Assembly: GCF_000307775.2 (NCBI RefSeq)
Contig: NZ_KK020676.1
Location: 1,524,576 to 1,588,575 of the forward strand
Length of the DNA stretch: 64,000 bases
Direction of reading: 5' to 3'
From: Stutzerimonas stutzeri KOS6
Lineage (GTDB): Bacteria > Pseudomonadota > Gammaproteobacteria > Pseudomonadales > Pseudomonadaceae
A program made the position numbers and the translations under genes. Positions within the stretch are counted from its first letter, which is position 1. Every line of letters begins with the position of its first letter. The notes beneath the pieces are model-generated. The model was given only the letters and a program-made list of their open reading frames with translations, was not told the DNA's origin and searched no databases. Below are positions 20,288 to 28,461 of the stretch, piece after piece.

Positions 20288-20638
20288 ATGACTGATTTTC
20301 GTGAGAGGCGCTTGCGCTGGCTGGCGTTGCTACTGGCGGTGGCTGTGCCGGCGCAGGCGCAGGCGCAGGCGCAGGCGGACGATCTCGCCGCCGGCAAGGC
20401 CAAGGCCAAGATGTGCGCGGCCTGCCATGGTATCGACGGCATCGCCAAGGTCGCCGATGCGCCGAACCTGGCCGGCAATGGCGAGCTGTACCTGGCCCGC
20501 CAGCTGCAGGCGTTCCGTTCCGGCGCGCGCAAGCACCCGCAGATGAGCGTCATCGCGTCCGGTCTGAGCGATGCCGACATCGCTGCCGTGACGCGCTGGT
20601 ATTCGGCCATCAAGTTGAGTGTGGAATTGCCGCTGTAG
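20288..20638 (+). CDS. Periplasmic class I cytochrome c
   Basis: 116 residues with signal peptide MTDFRERRLRWLALLLAVAVPAQAQ and a single haem site CAACH (residues 45-49). Distal features of the c553/c4 single-domain fold: APNLAGNGELYLARQLQAFRSGARKHPQM with the Met ligand and ALTRWYS-like terminal helix (AVTRWYSAIK). GAGGAGAG precedes the ATG. Likely accepts electrons from the upstream PQQ-type dehydrogenase and passes them to terminal oxidases. The signal peptidase region is spelled by a hexanucleotide repeat (separate entry). Confidence 0.92.
   Translation: MTDFRERRLRWLALLLAVAVPAQAQAQAQADDLAAGKAKAKMCAACHGIDGIAKVADAPNLAGNGELYLARQLQAFRSGARKHPQMSVIASGLSDADIAAVTRWYSAIKLSVELPL
20351..20377 (+). 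repeat. Hexanucleotide simple repeat in the cytochrome c signal peptide
   Basis: Four and a half in-frame copies of GCGCAG encode the AQAQAQAQA run at the signal-peptidase site. Slippage by whole units would keep frame and only lengthen or shorten the linker. Confidence 0.8.
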
Positions 20639-20857
20639 CGAGCCTGTCGCCTGTGACCGGCAGGTTCCGCGCAGCTGGGTCGCCCGTGCGCTGCGGGCGG
20701 CCCCTTGCGTGCAGGAGTTCTGCGCGCCAAGGACGGGCAAGGTCGAGCCGTGCCAGGGCGATCCGCTCGGCATCGGGCAGCTGGCTCTGTGCCGAGGGCC
20801 GGGCTGCACGTATGGCCACGGGCGAGGAGCGACGTGGCGTGGAGGGCTGGCCCCGGC

Positions 20858-21349
20858 TCAGTCGCGCCGCCAGTGCACATCCACGTAGTACTCCTCGTTG
20901 TCGTAGTGGATATTCAGCTCGCCGTCGTAGGCCGCTTCCAGCGCGTGGCCGATGCGCTGCGCCAGATGCAGGCCGGTGGTGGTCACATTCAGTCCGTCGG
21001 CGTCGTCACTGATGGCCATCAGTCGCTCAAGCGGGTGCTCGCTTTTTTCCATCTCCTCGGTGTTGCGTATCAGCCCACAGAGTTCGTCGCTGTGCTGTTT
21101 GACGAAGCCACCGCGCAGACTGATGGTGCCGGCGGGCGCATCGTCGGCCATGCGTTGGCAAGCCGGGCAGATGGCTTGCTGCACTTCGGCGGCATGGACC
21201 GGTCCCTGCCAGGTCCAGCGGCCGGCCTGATAGGCCGCGCCGCATTGCGGGCAGAGCGTGTCGCTGCGCTGATGCCACGCCTTGAGGTAGGGATCGTGAT
21301 GTTCGGGCTGAAGGAGTTTGTCGCTGATGCTGTGGCGATGCTTGTCCAT
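20858..21349 (-). CDS. BCAM0308-type zinc-ribbon protein of unknown function
   Basis: 163 residues, cytoplasmic. N-terminal HDPYLKAWHQRSDTLCPQCGAAYQAGRW and a second CPAC give a four-cysteine zinc ribbon (residues 33/36 and 62/65). The middle has GTISLRGGFVKQHSDELCGLIRNTEEMEKSEHPLERLM; the end, GLHLAQRIGHALEAAYDGELNIHYDNEEYYVDVHWRRD, is the most conserved part as I remember the family. Found near stress or energy genes in many proteobacteria; function unassigned. Converges on the cytochrome c gene across a 219-bp gap with nothing recognisable. Confidence 0.82.
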   Translation of the reverse strand: MDKHRHSISDKLLQPEHHDPYLKAWHQRSDTLCPQCGAAYQAGRWTWQGPVHAAEVQQAICPACQRMADDAPAGTISLRGGFVKQHSDELCGLIRNTEEMEKSEHPLERLMAISDDADGLNVTTTGLHLAQRIGHALEAAYDGELNIHYDNEEYYVDVHWRRD

Positions 21350-21516
21350 TTCGATGCCTCAAGGAAGAGAGGTGGCTTTTGCAGCGTAGTCCACCGGCAC
21401 AGGCTGGCTGTGCGGCGCGCTGACCGACGGCTGCGATGATTTGGCACAGGATCCGCTACGTTGGCGATTTCTTGGGCCAGACTCAGGTAATCGATCGTTT
21501 ACGCGAGGAGACCGCC

Positions 21517-22185
21517 ATGTCCGTGACCATCCCATTTCCCGACCGTGGCTATGCGGGGCGGGCGTTGGCCGAGCGTCTGGCGCAGGAAGGTTCCTGGAAC
21601 GGTGCGCTGGTGTTGGCACTGCCTCGGGGCGGCGTGCCGGTGGGCTATGAAGTAGCGGAGCACCTGGGCCTGGAGCTGGACATTTTGGTGGTACGCAAGC
21701 TCGGCACGCCGGGCAATCCTGAACTGGCGATGGGGGCCATTGCCAGTGGCGGCGTGCGGGTGATGAACGAGGACATTCTCCGCTACACCGATGTGTCCAG
21801 GGCCGAGATCGATGGCACCGTCGCCCAGGAGACCCACGAGCTGCAGCGCCGCGAGCAGGCCTACCGTGGTGGCCGGCGCTGGCCGGAGGTCAAGGGGCGC
21901 GCGGTGCTGCTGGTGGACGACGGCCTGGCCACCGGTGCGACGATGCGTGCTGCGGTGCAGGCAGTGCGCAAGCTGGGTGCCGACAGCATCACGGTGGCTG
22001 TCCCGGTGGCCGCGCCGGAGAGCGTCGCGCAACTGGAAAAGCTGGCCGACCGTGTGGTCTGCCTGTATCTGCCCCACGACCTCTACGCCATCGGCCGCTG
22101 GTACGTCAATTTCGGCCAGACCACCGACCAGCAGGTGGTGGAACTGCTGCAGCGGGCATGGTCCCGGGGATGGCAGCCGGCATGA
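21517..22185 (+). CDS. Phosphoribosyltransferase-family protein
   Basis: 222 residues; ATG 21517 behind GCGAGGAG. Type I PRTase features: N-terminal FPDRGYAGRALAERLAQ, catalytic-side PRGGVPVGYEVAEHLGLELDILVVRKLGTPGNPELAMGAI, and the PRPP-binding loop VLLVDDGLATGATMRAAVQAV. Substrate is unknown; the group is usually annotated only as phosphoribosyltransferase. The next gene, a dienelactone-hydrolase-like protein, overlaps by 4 bp; in some actinobacteria the two domains are fused in one polypeptide, so they probably work together. Confidence 0.9.
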   Translation: MSVTIPFPDRGYAGRALAERLAQEGSWNGALVLALPRGGVPVGYEVAEHLGLELDILVVRKLGTPGNPELAMGAIASGGVRVMNEDILRYTDVSRAEIDGTVAQETHELQRREQAYRGGRRWPEVKGRAVLLVDDGLATGATMRAAVQAVRKLGADSITVAVPVAAPESVAQLEKLADRVVCLYLPHDLYAIGRWYVNFGQTTDQQVVELLQRAWSRGWQPA

Positions 22186-22835
22186 ACGCCTATCCGTCGA
22201 AACCGATGCGTTTCACCCTCGGCAAGGCCCGCCTGCATGGCGACCTGTGCGTGCCGCCGGGCGCGAGCGGACTGGTCGTGTTCGTTCACGGCAGTGGCAG
22301 CAGCCGGCACAGTCCGCGTAACCAGAGCGTGGCGCGCCGCTTCCATGACATGGGGCTTGCCACGCTGCTGTTCGATCTGCTCACCAGCGCCGAGCAGCCG
22401 GTCGACGAGATCACCCGCCAACTGCGTTTCGACATTCCACTCCTGAGTCAGCGCCTGAGCGGCGTGGTGGATCAGCTGGGCAATGAGGCGAGCCTGCGCG
22501 GCTTGCGCATCGGTCTGTTCGGCGCCAGCACCGGAGCCGCTGCGGCGCTGATCACTGCCGCGTCGCGCCCGGCGGACATCGCCGCGGTGGTGTCGCGTGG
22601 TGGCCGTGTCGACCTGGCGGATCAGTCACTGCCGCGAGTCAAGTCGGCCACTCTGTTCATCGTCGGTAGCGGCGACCTCGAGGTGCTGGAACTCAACCGA
22701 GCGGCGGCCGCACGCCTGCATTGCGTGCATCAGCTGGTGGTGGTGCCGGGCGCGACGCATCTGTTCGAGGAACACGGCACGCTGGAAGAGGTGGCACGGT
22801 TGGCCGGCGACTGGTTTCTCAGGCATCTGTGCTGA
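22182..22835 (+). CDS. Alpha/beta hydrolase (dienelactone hydrolase-like)
   Basis: 217 residues, start overlapping the upstream stop (ATGA). Alpha/beta fold: LVVFVHGSGSSRHSPRNQSVAR (oxyanion-side HG), nucleophile motif GLFGASTGAAAAL with Ser at about residue 116, acid near LFIVGSGDLEVLELN, and His in VVPGATHLFEEHGTLEEV. The triad Ser-Asp-His therefore looks complete. Cytoplasmic. Acts presumably with the coupled phosphoribosyltransferase; substrate unknown. Confidence 0.9.
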   Translation: MNAYPSKPMRFTLGKARLHGDLCVPPGASGLVVFVHGSGSSRHSPRNQSVARRFHDMGLATLLFDLLTSAEQPVDEITRQLRFDIPLLSQRLSGVVDQLGNEASLRGLRIGLFGASTGAAAALITAASRPADIAAVVSRGGRVDLADQSLPRVKSATLFIVGSGDLEVLELNRAAAARLHCVHQLVVVPGATHLFEEHGTLEEVARLAGDWFLRHLC

Positions 22836-23260
22836 TCCTGTTGCCGGCAGCGACCCGTAAAGCATGCGGTGCAGCACGCGACAGGCACGCCGATTGGCGT
22901 GAGTCATGGCAGGCAGGATGATAAGGCCGTCTACGACAAGGCGGTTACATGGACACCCACAACAACCCCTACGCACCACCTCTTGCCACGCTTACCGCCG
23001 ACGAGTCGAGGCGGATCGAGGCTCTGGCGGTTTGCGCCACCTGGAAACGCCGATTTCTGGCTATAGCCGCGGTGGACCGCACCTGCCTTTGCTCAAGAGC
23101 CTGCCCGCCACTGCCCGACCGGGGATGCGGCTTGAGCGGAACCGCTGGCGGGTGCGCGCACGGCATTGGAATCGGCAGTGGGGAGCGCGGCGCCCTGGCG
23201 ATCAGCGCCTGGCAGGTGGTGCTTCTGCTCTGGCTCGGCTGGCTATGGTGAATCGCTAGC
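22836..23260. other. Intergenic stretch with a doubtful small reading frame
   Basis: 425 bp between convergent genes. A plus-strand frame at 22949-23251 (100 residues, MDTHNNPYAPPLATLTADESRR...) begins with an NPYAPP motif seen at the N-terminus of many small membrane proteins and ends in a hydrophobic ISAWQVVLLLWLGWLW, but the cysteine-rich middle looks out of frame. It could be a decayed membrane-protein gene; I cannot support it as functional. Confidence 0.3.
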
Positions 23261-23704
23261 TCAGGGCAGGGCTTTTTCGGCGTAGGGCCGGGTATCCAGC
23301 CCGAGCTGAGCACGGAAGCTTTCCATGTCGAACATGGTGCAGATTTCCTGTACCTGCTGGGTCGGGGTGATGGTCCAGAAGGCCATGGCGGAGATGCTGA
23401 GCACCTTGTCGCTGGGCGGATAGCCGAACGCCGGCTGCTCGATGGTACCGATCAGCGTGCTCCAGGTGACCACCCGGTTGCCTTCGGCGATGCACTCTTC
23501 GACCACCACTTCCAGTTCCGGCATGGCCAGGCGGATCTGCCGAACCATGTCGAGAAACTCGGCGCTGGCGAGCGGCCGACCGATGAAGGAAGTCTTGTAG
23601 AGAAAATCCTTGCTGTGCAACTGCTCGGCCAGCGCCAGGTGCCCGCGGTTCCAGGTAAGGTCGATGTGCTGTCGGACGAGTTTCTTGCGGTCATCCAGTG
23701 ACAT
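23261..23704 (-). CDS. SnoaL-like ester cyclase family protein
   Basis: 147 residues with the NTF2-like/SnoaL pattern: DDRKKLVRQHIDLTWNRGHLALAEQLHSKDFLYKTSF, SAEFLDMVRQIRLAMPELEVVVEECIAEGNRVVTWSTLIGT, and KVLSISAMAFWTITPTQQVQEICTMFDM. The fold is shared by polyketide cyclases, dehydratases and many uncharacterised proteins, so enzymatic role is open. Isolated gene, minus strand, 132 bp after the curli-like csgH in the same direction but probably not part of that system. Confidence 0.87.
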   Translation of the reverse strand: MSLDDRKKLVRQHIDLTWNRGHLALAEQLHSKDFLYKTSFIGRPLASAEFLDMVRQIRLAMPELEVVVEECIAEGNRVVTWSTLIGTIEQPAFGYPPSDKVLSISAMAFWTITPTQQVQEICTMFDMESFRAQLGLDTRPYAEKALP

Positions 23705-23836
23705 GCGCCCTCCAGTGGGCTGCAGATGGCTCGGCAGCGAACTCTAGCAGCGGTCAGGGCCGTGCGGGAGTGTCTTTCGTTCAGTCCGTCTGCAGCTTTG
23801 ATGCGAAAAGCCGCGCCGCCGGTCCGCTGTCGGCGC

Positions 23837-24232
23837 TCATGCGATCTGTTCCGGGCTTTCATGATCGCCCTCGTCGGCGTCGTCGTCCGGATAGTTGCGC
23901 AGGATCGGCAACTGCTCGACATCGTCGATCCACCACTGCAGCTCGGCCTCGACGCGGGTGTCGTCAGCGACGCCGAGACGATTGTTCAGTGGGCATTGCT
24001 GCGTCGGAGTGGCGAGCAGCGTGCCGCTCTGCGCGGTCTGGGCACTGCCGGCCCTGCCGCTGGAGCGAATCTTGAGACGGAAGCGGACCTGCTGTCCGCT
24101 GCCCTTGAAGCACAGGGCGAGCGCAAGCCGGCTTCGCTCGGCCGGCTGCAGTTCGAGGCTGACGGCTACCGGAGCGTCAGCAGGGACGGGGGCGGCTGCG
24201 AGCAGCCAGGTGGTGAGGGTCATGGTCAGCAT
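23837..24232 (-). CDS. csgH: CsgH/CsgC-like curli chaperone
   Basis: 131 residues with a short signal peptide (MLTMTLTTWLLAAAPVPADA) and an immunoglobulin-like body: VAVSLELQPAERSRLALALCFKGSGQQVRFRLKIRSSGRAGSAQTAQSGTL, then CPLNNRLGVADDTRVEAELQWW. This agrees with CsgH, the alpha/gammaproteobacterial counterpart of CsgC, which holds CsgA unpolymerised in the periplasm. The C-terminal tail is unusually acidic (NYPDDDADEGDHESPEQIA). It follows csgA by 48 bp in the same direction. Called on similarity of pattern and context. Confidence 0.75.
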   Translation of the reverse strand: MLTMTLTTWLLAAAPVPADAPVAVSLELQPAERSRLALALCFKGSGQQVRFRLKIRSSGRAGSAQTAQSGTLLATPTQQCPLNNRLGVADDTRVEAELQWWIDDVEQLPILRNYPDDDADEGDHESPEQIA

Positions 24233-24280
24233 CCGTTCTGCTTCCTTTGAGCCAGTCCTGGCTCGGGCCGTCGTTGTGCG

Positions 24281-25162
24281 CTACTGCTGGACGATGCTTG
24301 CGCTGTTGCCAGTGCCGCTCTGCTGGATCGTCGCGCTGCCCGGCAGGCGGGTGTAGTCCTCCAGCGGCATGTTCTGGAGGATGTGCGCCTGGTTGGCGCT
24401 GCCCAGCTGGGTGATGCTGGCCTGATGGCCATAGTTGGCCTGCTCGATGCTGGCCAGGTTGTCAGTGCCGTTCTGGATCACCGTCGCCTGGTTCGACATG
24501 AAGCTCTGGACGATGTCGACGCTATTGCGGCTGCCGCTGGACGAACCGGTGATGATGCCGCCGAAGCCGTCCTGATCGACATTGAGTCGGTTCGCGTCGC
24601 CGTTCTGGCTGAAGTTCAGCTCGTTCTGGTAGTCGCTCTGCTGGATCTCGGCAAGGTTGTAGGCGCCGTTCTGGGCCAATGTCATGCGATTGCCGTCGCC
24701 CTGGAAGATATCCGCCATGTTGCCCAGGCCATCCTGGGACACATTCATGTTCGAGCCCTCGAAATACCCCTGTTGACTGAAGGTCAGCCGGTTGTTGTTG
24801 CCGCGCTGCTCGACCACGGCGACGGCGAAGCCGGTCTGGCTGCCGCTGAGCCGGTTGCCGTTGCCCGTACTGGCGGCGTCCAGCTGGTTGGCGCGGCCGG
24901 TCTGTTCGATGGCGGCGACATTGGCGTTGCCCAGTTGCTGCAGGTTGGCGACGTTGAAATGCGTCTCGCCGACCTGGGCGACGCTTGCCGTGTTCAGGTC
25001 GCCGACCTGGCTGACGCCGATCTCGCTGGAGTCGACCATGCTGCCCTGGTAGATGGTTGCAAGGTTTTCCGCGCCGAGCTGCTCCAGTTCGGCGGCGTTC
25101 TGAGCCATGGCCTGGGCGACGCTCAGGGTGAGGAGTGTGGCGATTGCTGCGGGCTTGAACAT
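24281..25162 (-). CDS. csgA: Curlin-repeat major subunit (CsgA-like)
   Basis: 293 residues: signal peptide to AMAQ (about 21), then roughly a dozen curlin repeats of about 22 residues built on QxGxxNxAxxxQ, for example VGDLNTASVAQVG, LGNANVAAIEQTG, NGAYNLAEIQQ, NGTDNLASIEQ, LGSANQAHILQ and a C-terminal SGTGNSASIVQQ. That is twice the five repeats of enterobacterial CsgA. A Gly/Ser interruption (DQDGFGGIITGSSSGSRNSV) breaks the array near residue 205. Exported and expected to polymerise into extracellular amyloid. Follows csgB by 15 bp. Confidence 0.9.
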   Translation of the reverse strand: MFKPAAIATLLTLSVAQAMAQNAAELEQLGAENLATIYQGSMVDSSEIGVSQVGDLNTASVAQVGETHFNVANLQQLGNANVAAIEQTGRANQLDAASTGNGNRLSGSQTGFAVAVVEQRGNNNRLTFSQQGYFEGSNMNVSQDGLGNMADIFQGDGNRMTLAQNGAYNLAEIQQSDYQNELNFSQNGDANRLNVDQDGFGGIITGSSSGSRNSVDIVQSFMSNQATVIQNGTDNLASIEQANYGHQASITQLGSANQAHILQNMPLEDYTRLPGSATIQQSGTGNSASIVQQ

Positions 25163-25177
25163 GGGTTCTCCTGGATA

Positions 25178-25666
25178 TCAGCGACCCTGGACGATATTGA
25201 TCTGCTGACCGACGCCGAACTGCGTGACCGCGCTGCGCAGGCCCTGGCCGACCTGCTCGATGCGCGCATCGTTGTAGGCGCCGTACTGGCTGATGGTGGC
25301 CTGGTTGTCGCTGCCGGCCTGGCGGATTTCGGCGAAGTTGCCCTGGCCGACCTGTTCGATGACAGCCAGCAGATCATGGCCATGCTGCAGGATGAAGGCT
25401 TCCTGATCGGTACCTTGTTGCAGGATCTGCGCGCCCAGCGTCTGGCCGTTCTGCAGCAGCTCGGCCAGATTGCCTTCACCCTGCTGTTGCAGGATGGCCT
25501 GCCGCGACCCCGCTAATGCTGGCAGCGCCTGGGCCGTTGCGGCGCTGAGCGTGCCGCCTGGGCCGAGGTCGCCGTTGTCCAGCAGGTCGGCCGCCTGCAG
25601 CGTCGAGCTGGCGAGCCATGCAAGCAGGGCGAAGACAGGCGTGATGCGGCGCATGGGATGGCTCAT
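25178..25666 (-). CDS. csgB: Curlin-repeat minor subunit / nucleator (CsgB-like)
   Basis: 162 residues from MSHPMRRITPVFALLAWLASSTLQAADLL; ATG 25652-25654 (MRR) is an alternative and neither has a clear Shine-Dalgarno. After the signal peptide and a short linker come about five repeats: QGEGNLAELLQNG, QGTDQEAFILQHG, VGQGNFAEIRQAG, YGAYNDARIEQVG, FGVGQQINIVQGR. Position before csgA, fewer repeats and looser consensus fit the nucleator CsgB. Upstream 166 bp separates it from the CsgD-like regulator gene. Confidence 0.87.
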   Translation of the reverse strand: MSHPMRRITPVFALLAWLASSTLQAADLLDNGDLGPGGTLSAATAQALPALAGSRQAILQQQGEGNLAELLQNGQTLGAQILQQGTDQEAFILQHGHDLLAVIEQVGQGNFAEIRQAGSDNQATISQYGAYNDARIEQVGQGLRSAVTQFGVGQQINIVQGR

Positions 25667-25832
25667 CGGGTACCAGAAAGGCAGTGGGGCGATTCTTGAA
25701 CGCTGCAGCGTGGGTTGGATATCCATCCGACGATGGAAAAAGGACTGGCCTGGCGGTAGGCGGGAATTAAGCCGGCTTCGGCTGGTGTGGCGTTCACCTG
25801 GCGTGGCCGGATTGCGTCGGGTCGCTACGCTG

Positions 25833-26489
25833 TCAGACGCGGCATGATTTGTCCCAGTCGAGGTGGCTGCGCAGCAGATAGGCCGCTTCGGCTCGGTTGG
25901 AGGCGCCGATCTTGCGCAGCAGGTTGTGGATATGGCTCTTGATGGTGTGGGGGCTCAGGCACAGCTGTTCGGCGATCTCGGCGTTCGACAGCCCTTTGCC
26001 CGCCAGCGTCAGAATCTCGCGTTCGCGCAGGGTCAGGCTGGACTTGGTTTCGGCGAGCTGGCGCATGCGTCGCCACTGGCCGAGCAGGCGCTCGGTCAGG
26101 ACGCGCGGCAGCCAGTCGCCGCCCTGCAGCAGCACGCGGATGCCTTCGAGCAGGTGCTCGCGGGTGGCGTGGCTGTAGAAGACGCCGCGGATGCCCGGGT
26201 GCTTCTCGACCAGTTGCTCGGCCTGTTCGGGCACGATGTTCACCAGCGCCACCGGGGTTTGCTCGTCGAGCTGGTCGATGAGGCTGGAGATCTGTTCGGC
26301 CTCGGTATGGCCGGCGTCGACCAGAAACAAATCGGCGCCATGATGCTCGGCCGTCTCCAGGCCGACGAGGGCGACTTCGACTTGGGCCTGCTCGCCGAGA
26401 AAATGACGAAAGAACAATCCAAGCAGCTCGTTGCCGGTTAACAGCGTGACGGTTGGGGAGTGATCGTCCCGTGTAAGCTCCGCGTCCAT
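25833..26489 (-). CDS. csgD: LuxR-type regulator, CsgD-like
   Basis: 218 residues. N-terminal receiver-like domain (SPTVTLLTGNELLGLFFRHFLGEQAQ, with LFLVDAGHTEAEQ in place of the usual DxxMP segment) so phosphorylation is doubtful, as in CsgD. C-terminal LuxR/FixJ HTH: SSLTLREREILTLAGKGLSNAEIAEQLCLSPHTIKSHIHNLLRKIGASNRAEAAYL. Gene order csgD-csgB-csgA-csgH on one strand makes it the likely activator of the fibre genes. It ends 166 bp before csgB. Divergent from the OPT transporter gene. Confidence 0.85.
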   Translation of the reverse strand: MDAELTRDDHSPTVTLLTGNELLGLFFRHFLGEQAQVEVALVGLETAEHHGADLFLVDAGHTEAEQISSLIDQLDEQTPVALVNIVPEQAEQLVEKHPGIRGVFYSHATREHLLEGIRVLLQGGDWLPRVLTERLLGQWRRMRQLAETKSSLTLREREILTLAGKGLSNAEIAEQLCLSPHTIKSHIHNLLRKIGASNRAEAAYLLRSHLDWDKSCRV

Positions 26490-26678
26490 GTTCGGTACCT
26501 AGTCAGTCGGGCGTGATTGATTAAAAAGTTACTAAACGACCAGCACCTTGCTGCGAAGTTCAGGCGAGCGACGGTGAACGGGCGATGTTCTGCCGGCAGG
26601 TGCGCAACTCGGCACAGGGCGAGCGGGGCGTCGCGAGCAGCGCGCGTTTTTGCACGGGGAGGCTGCTAAGGTAGTCAG

Positions 26679-28391
26679 ATGATCGCGACCTCCTCTGCTG
26701 TTCCGCCTCGTGAATTCACTGCGCGCGCCCTCTTGACCGGTTTGCTGCTGGGCGCACTGCTGGCGCCGTCGAACGTTTACTCGGGCCTCAAGATTGGCTG
26801 GTCGTTCAATATGTCCATCATTGCGCTGCTGATCGGCTTCGCTTTCTGGCAAAGCGCTGCGGCGGCTTTCGGTCGGCCGCGCTGGACGCTGCTGGAAAGC
26901 AATATCAGCCAGACCACGGCGTCGTCCTGCGCTTCGATCATCTCCGGCGGTCTGGTCGCGCCGATACCGGCCTATACGCTGCTCACCGGCCAGCAGTTCG
27001 ATGCGCTACCCCTGATGGGCTGGGTGTTTTCGGTGAGTTTTCTCGGTGTCTGGGTCGCCTGGTACCTGCGCCCGTCGCTGATCGCCACGTCGGGGCTGCG
27101 CTTTCCCGAAGGCATGGCCACCCTGGCCACGCTGCAGCAGATCTTCAGCCATGGGGCGGAGGCCGGTCGCCGTCTCTGGGTGCTGGCCAGTGCCGCCGGG
27201 CTGGCTGCCAGCGCCAAGCTGGTCGATAGCTTCTTCTGGACGTTGCCGCGCTGGGCGCCGTCTTTGCAGCTGGAGCGGCTGACGCTCGCCTTCGAGCCGT
27301 CGCTGCTGTTGCTCGGTTTCGGCGGCATCATCGGGCTGCGCGTCGGCCTGTCGCTGCTGCTTGGGGCATTGCTGGCCTGGGGACTGCTGGCACCCTGGCT
27401 GCTCGCCGAAGGGTTGCTGCAGCTGCCGGCCGATGCCCAGGGGCCGCAGTTCGCCGTGCTGATCGATTGGCTGCTGTGGCCCGGCGTCAGTTTGATGGTC
27501 TGCGCCACCCTGACTTCACTGGGCCTGCGCCTGCTGCGCACAGGCACCGCAGCACAGCGCCGCAAGCGGCTGCGGCGACCGGCCGCCTGGCCGGCCGCGG
27601 GCTTCCTGCTGGCGGTCGCCCTGGTGGTGCTATTGCAGATCAGCCTGTTCGGCATCGAATGGTCCCTGGCGCTGCTGTCGATTCCGCTGGCGCTGCTATT
27701 GGCGGCGGTCGCTGCGCGAGTGGTGGGCGCCACCGGCATCCCGCCGATCGGCGCCATCGGTCAGCTCTCGCAGCTGGGCTTCGGCGTGTTCGCCCCGGGC
27801 CAGGTGCCGGTCAATCTGATGAGCGCCAATACCGCAGGCGGTGCCGCGGGGCAATGCACCGATCTGCTCAATGACTTCAAGGTCGGGCATGCCATCGGCA
27901 CCGCGCCGGGCCGCCAGGCGCTGGCGCAGTGCCTGGGCATCCTGCTGGGCAGCGTGGTCGGGGTGCTGACCTATCAGCTGTTGATACCCGATCCGCAGGC
28001 CATGCTGATCACTCCCGAATGGCCGGCGCCGGCGGTTGCCACCTGGAAGGCGGTGGCCGAGGCGCTGACCGGCGGGCTTGGCGCGCTTGCGCCCGACGTG
28101 CGCTGGGCAATGCTGGTTGGCGCGGCCTGTGGCGTGACGCTCGGTGCGCTGGAAGGGCTGCTGCCCGAACGTCGGCTGCGCTGGTTGCCAAGCTCCGCGG
28201 CGCTCGGCCTGGCGTTCATCATTCCGGCGTCCATCTCGCTGATGATGACCTTCGGAGCCGTGCTCGCCTGGGCCTTCGCGTCGCGCTGGCGCAGCCTCGG
28301 CGAGCGCTTCGTGATCGTCGCCGCAGCCGGGCTGGTGGCGGGCGAGAGCATGGCCGGCGTCGCCGCCTCGCTCTGGCAGTTGCTGCGCTGA
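26679..28391 (+). CDS. OPT family transporter
   Basis: 570 residues, strongly hydrophobic, about 14-16 membrane segments. N-terminus FTARALLTGLLLGALLAPSNVYSGLKIGWSFNMSIIALLIGFAFW is the hallmark of the OPT/YSL superfamily, followed by NISQTTASSCASIISGGL and the conserved VPVNLMSANTAGGAAGQCTDLLNDFKVGHAIG. Bacterial members move oligopeptides or metal chelates by proton symport; substrate here is unknown. Shorter than the 640-690 residues common in the family but not visibly truncated. Stands alone in its transcription direction behind a 189-bp divergent spacer. Confidence 0.92.
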   Translation: MIATSSAVPPREFTARALLTGLLLGALLAPSNVYSGLKIGWSFNMSIIALLIGFAFWQSAAAAFGRPRWTLLESNISQTTASSCASIISGGLVAPIPAYTLLTGQQFDALPLMGWVFSVSFLGVWVAWYLRPSLIATSGLRFPEGMATLATLQQIFSHGAEAGRRLWVLASAAGLAASAKLVDSFFWTLPRWAPSLQLERLTLAFEPSLLLLGFGGIIGLRVGLSLLLGALLAWGLLAPWLLAEGLLQLPADAQGPQFAVLIDWLLWPGVSLMVCATLTSLGLRLLRTGTAAQRRKRLRRPAAWPAAGFLLAVALVVLLQISLFGIEWSLALLSIPLALLLAAVAARVVGATGIPPIGAIGQLSQLGFGVFAPGQVPVNLMSANTAGGAAGQCTDLLNDFKVGHAIGTAPGRQALAQCLGILLGSVVGVLTYQLLIPDPQAMLITPEWPAPAVATWKAVAEALTGGLGALAPDVRWAMLVGAACGVTLGALEGLLPERRLRWLPSSAALGLAFIIPASISLMMTFGAVLAWAFASRWRSLGERFVIVAAAGLVAGESMAGVAASLWQLLR

Positions 28392-28461
28392 TTGGCGGCA
28401 ATCGCTGAATTAATGCGCGGCGCGGTCTGTCGTACCTCTTGTACTCATCAGGGGGAGCGCC

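Noticed and set aside
20639..20857. Intergenic stretch between cytochrome c and BCAM0308-type genes
   Set aside because: Looked for small RNA, terminator or ORF; only GC-rich shadows of the flanking frames were seen.
24281..25666. Periodic repeats suggesting a CRISPR or minisatellite
   Set aside because: The period is at protein level (curlin repeats); there is no conserved nucleotide repeat-spacer pattern.
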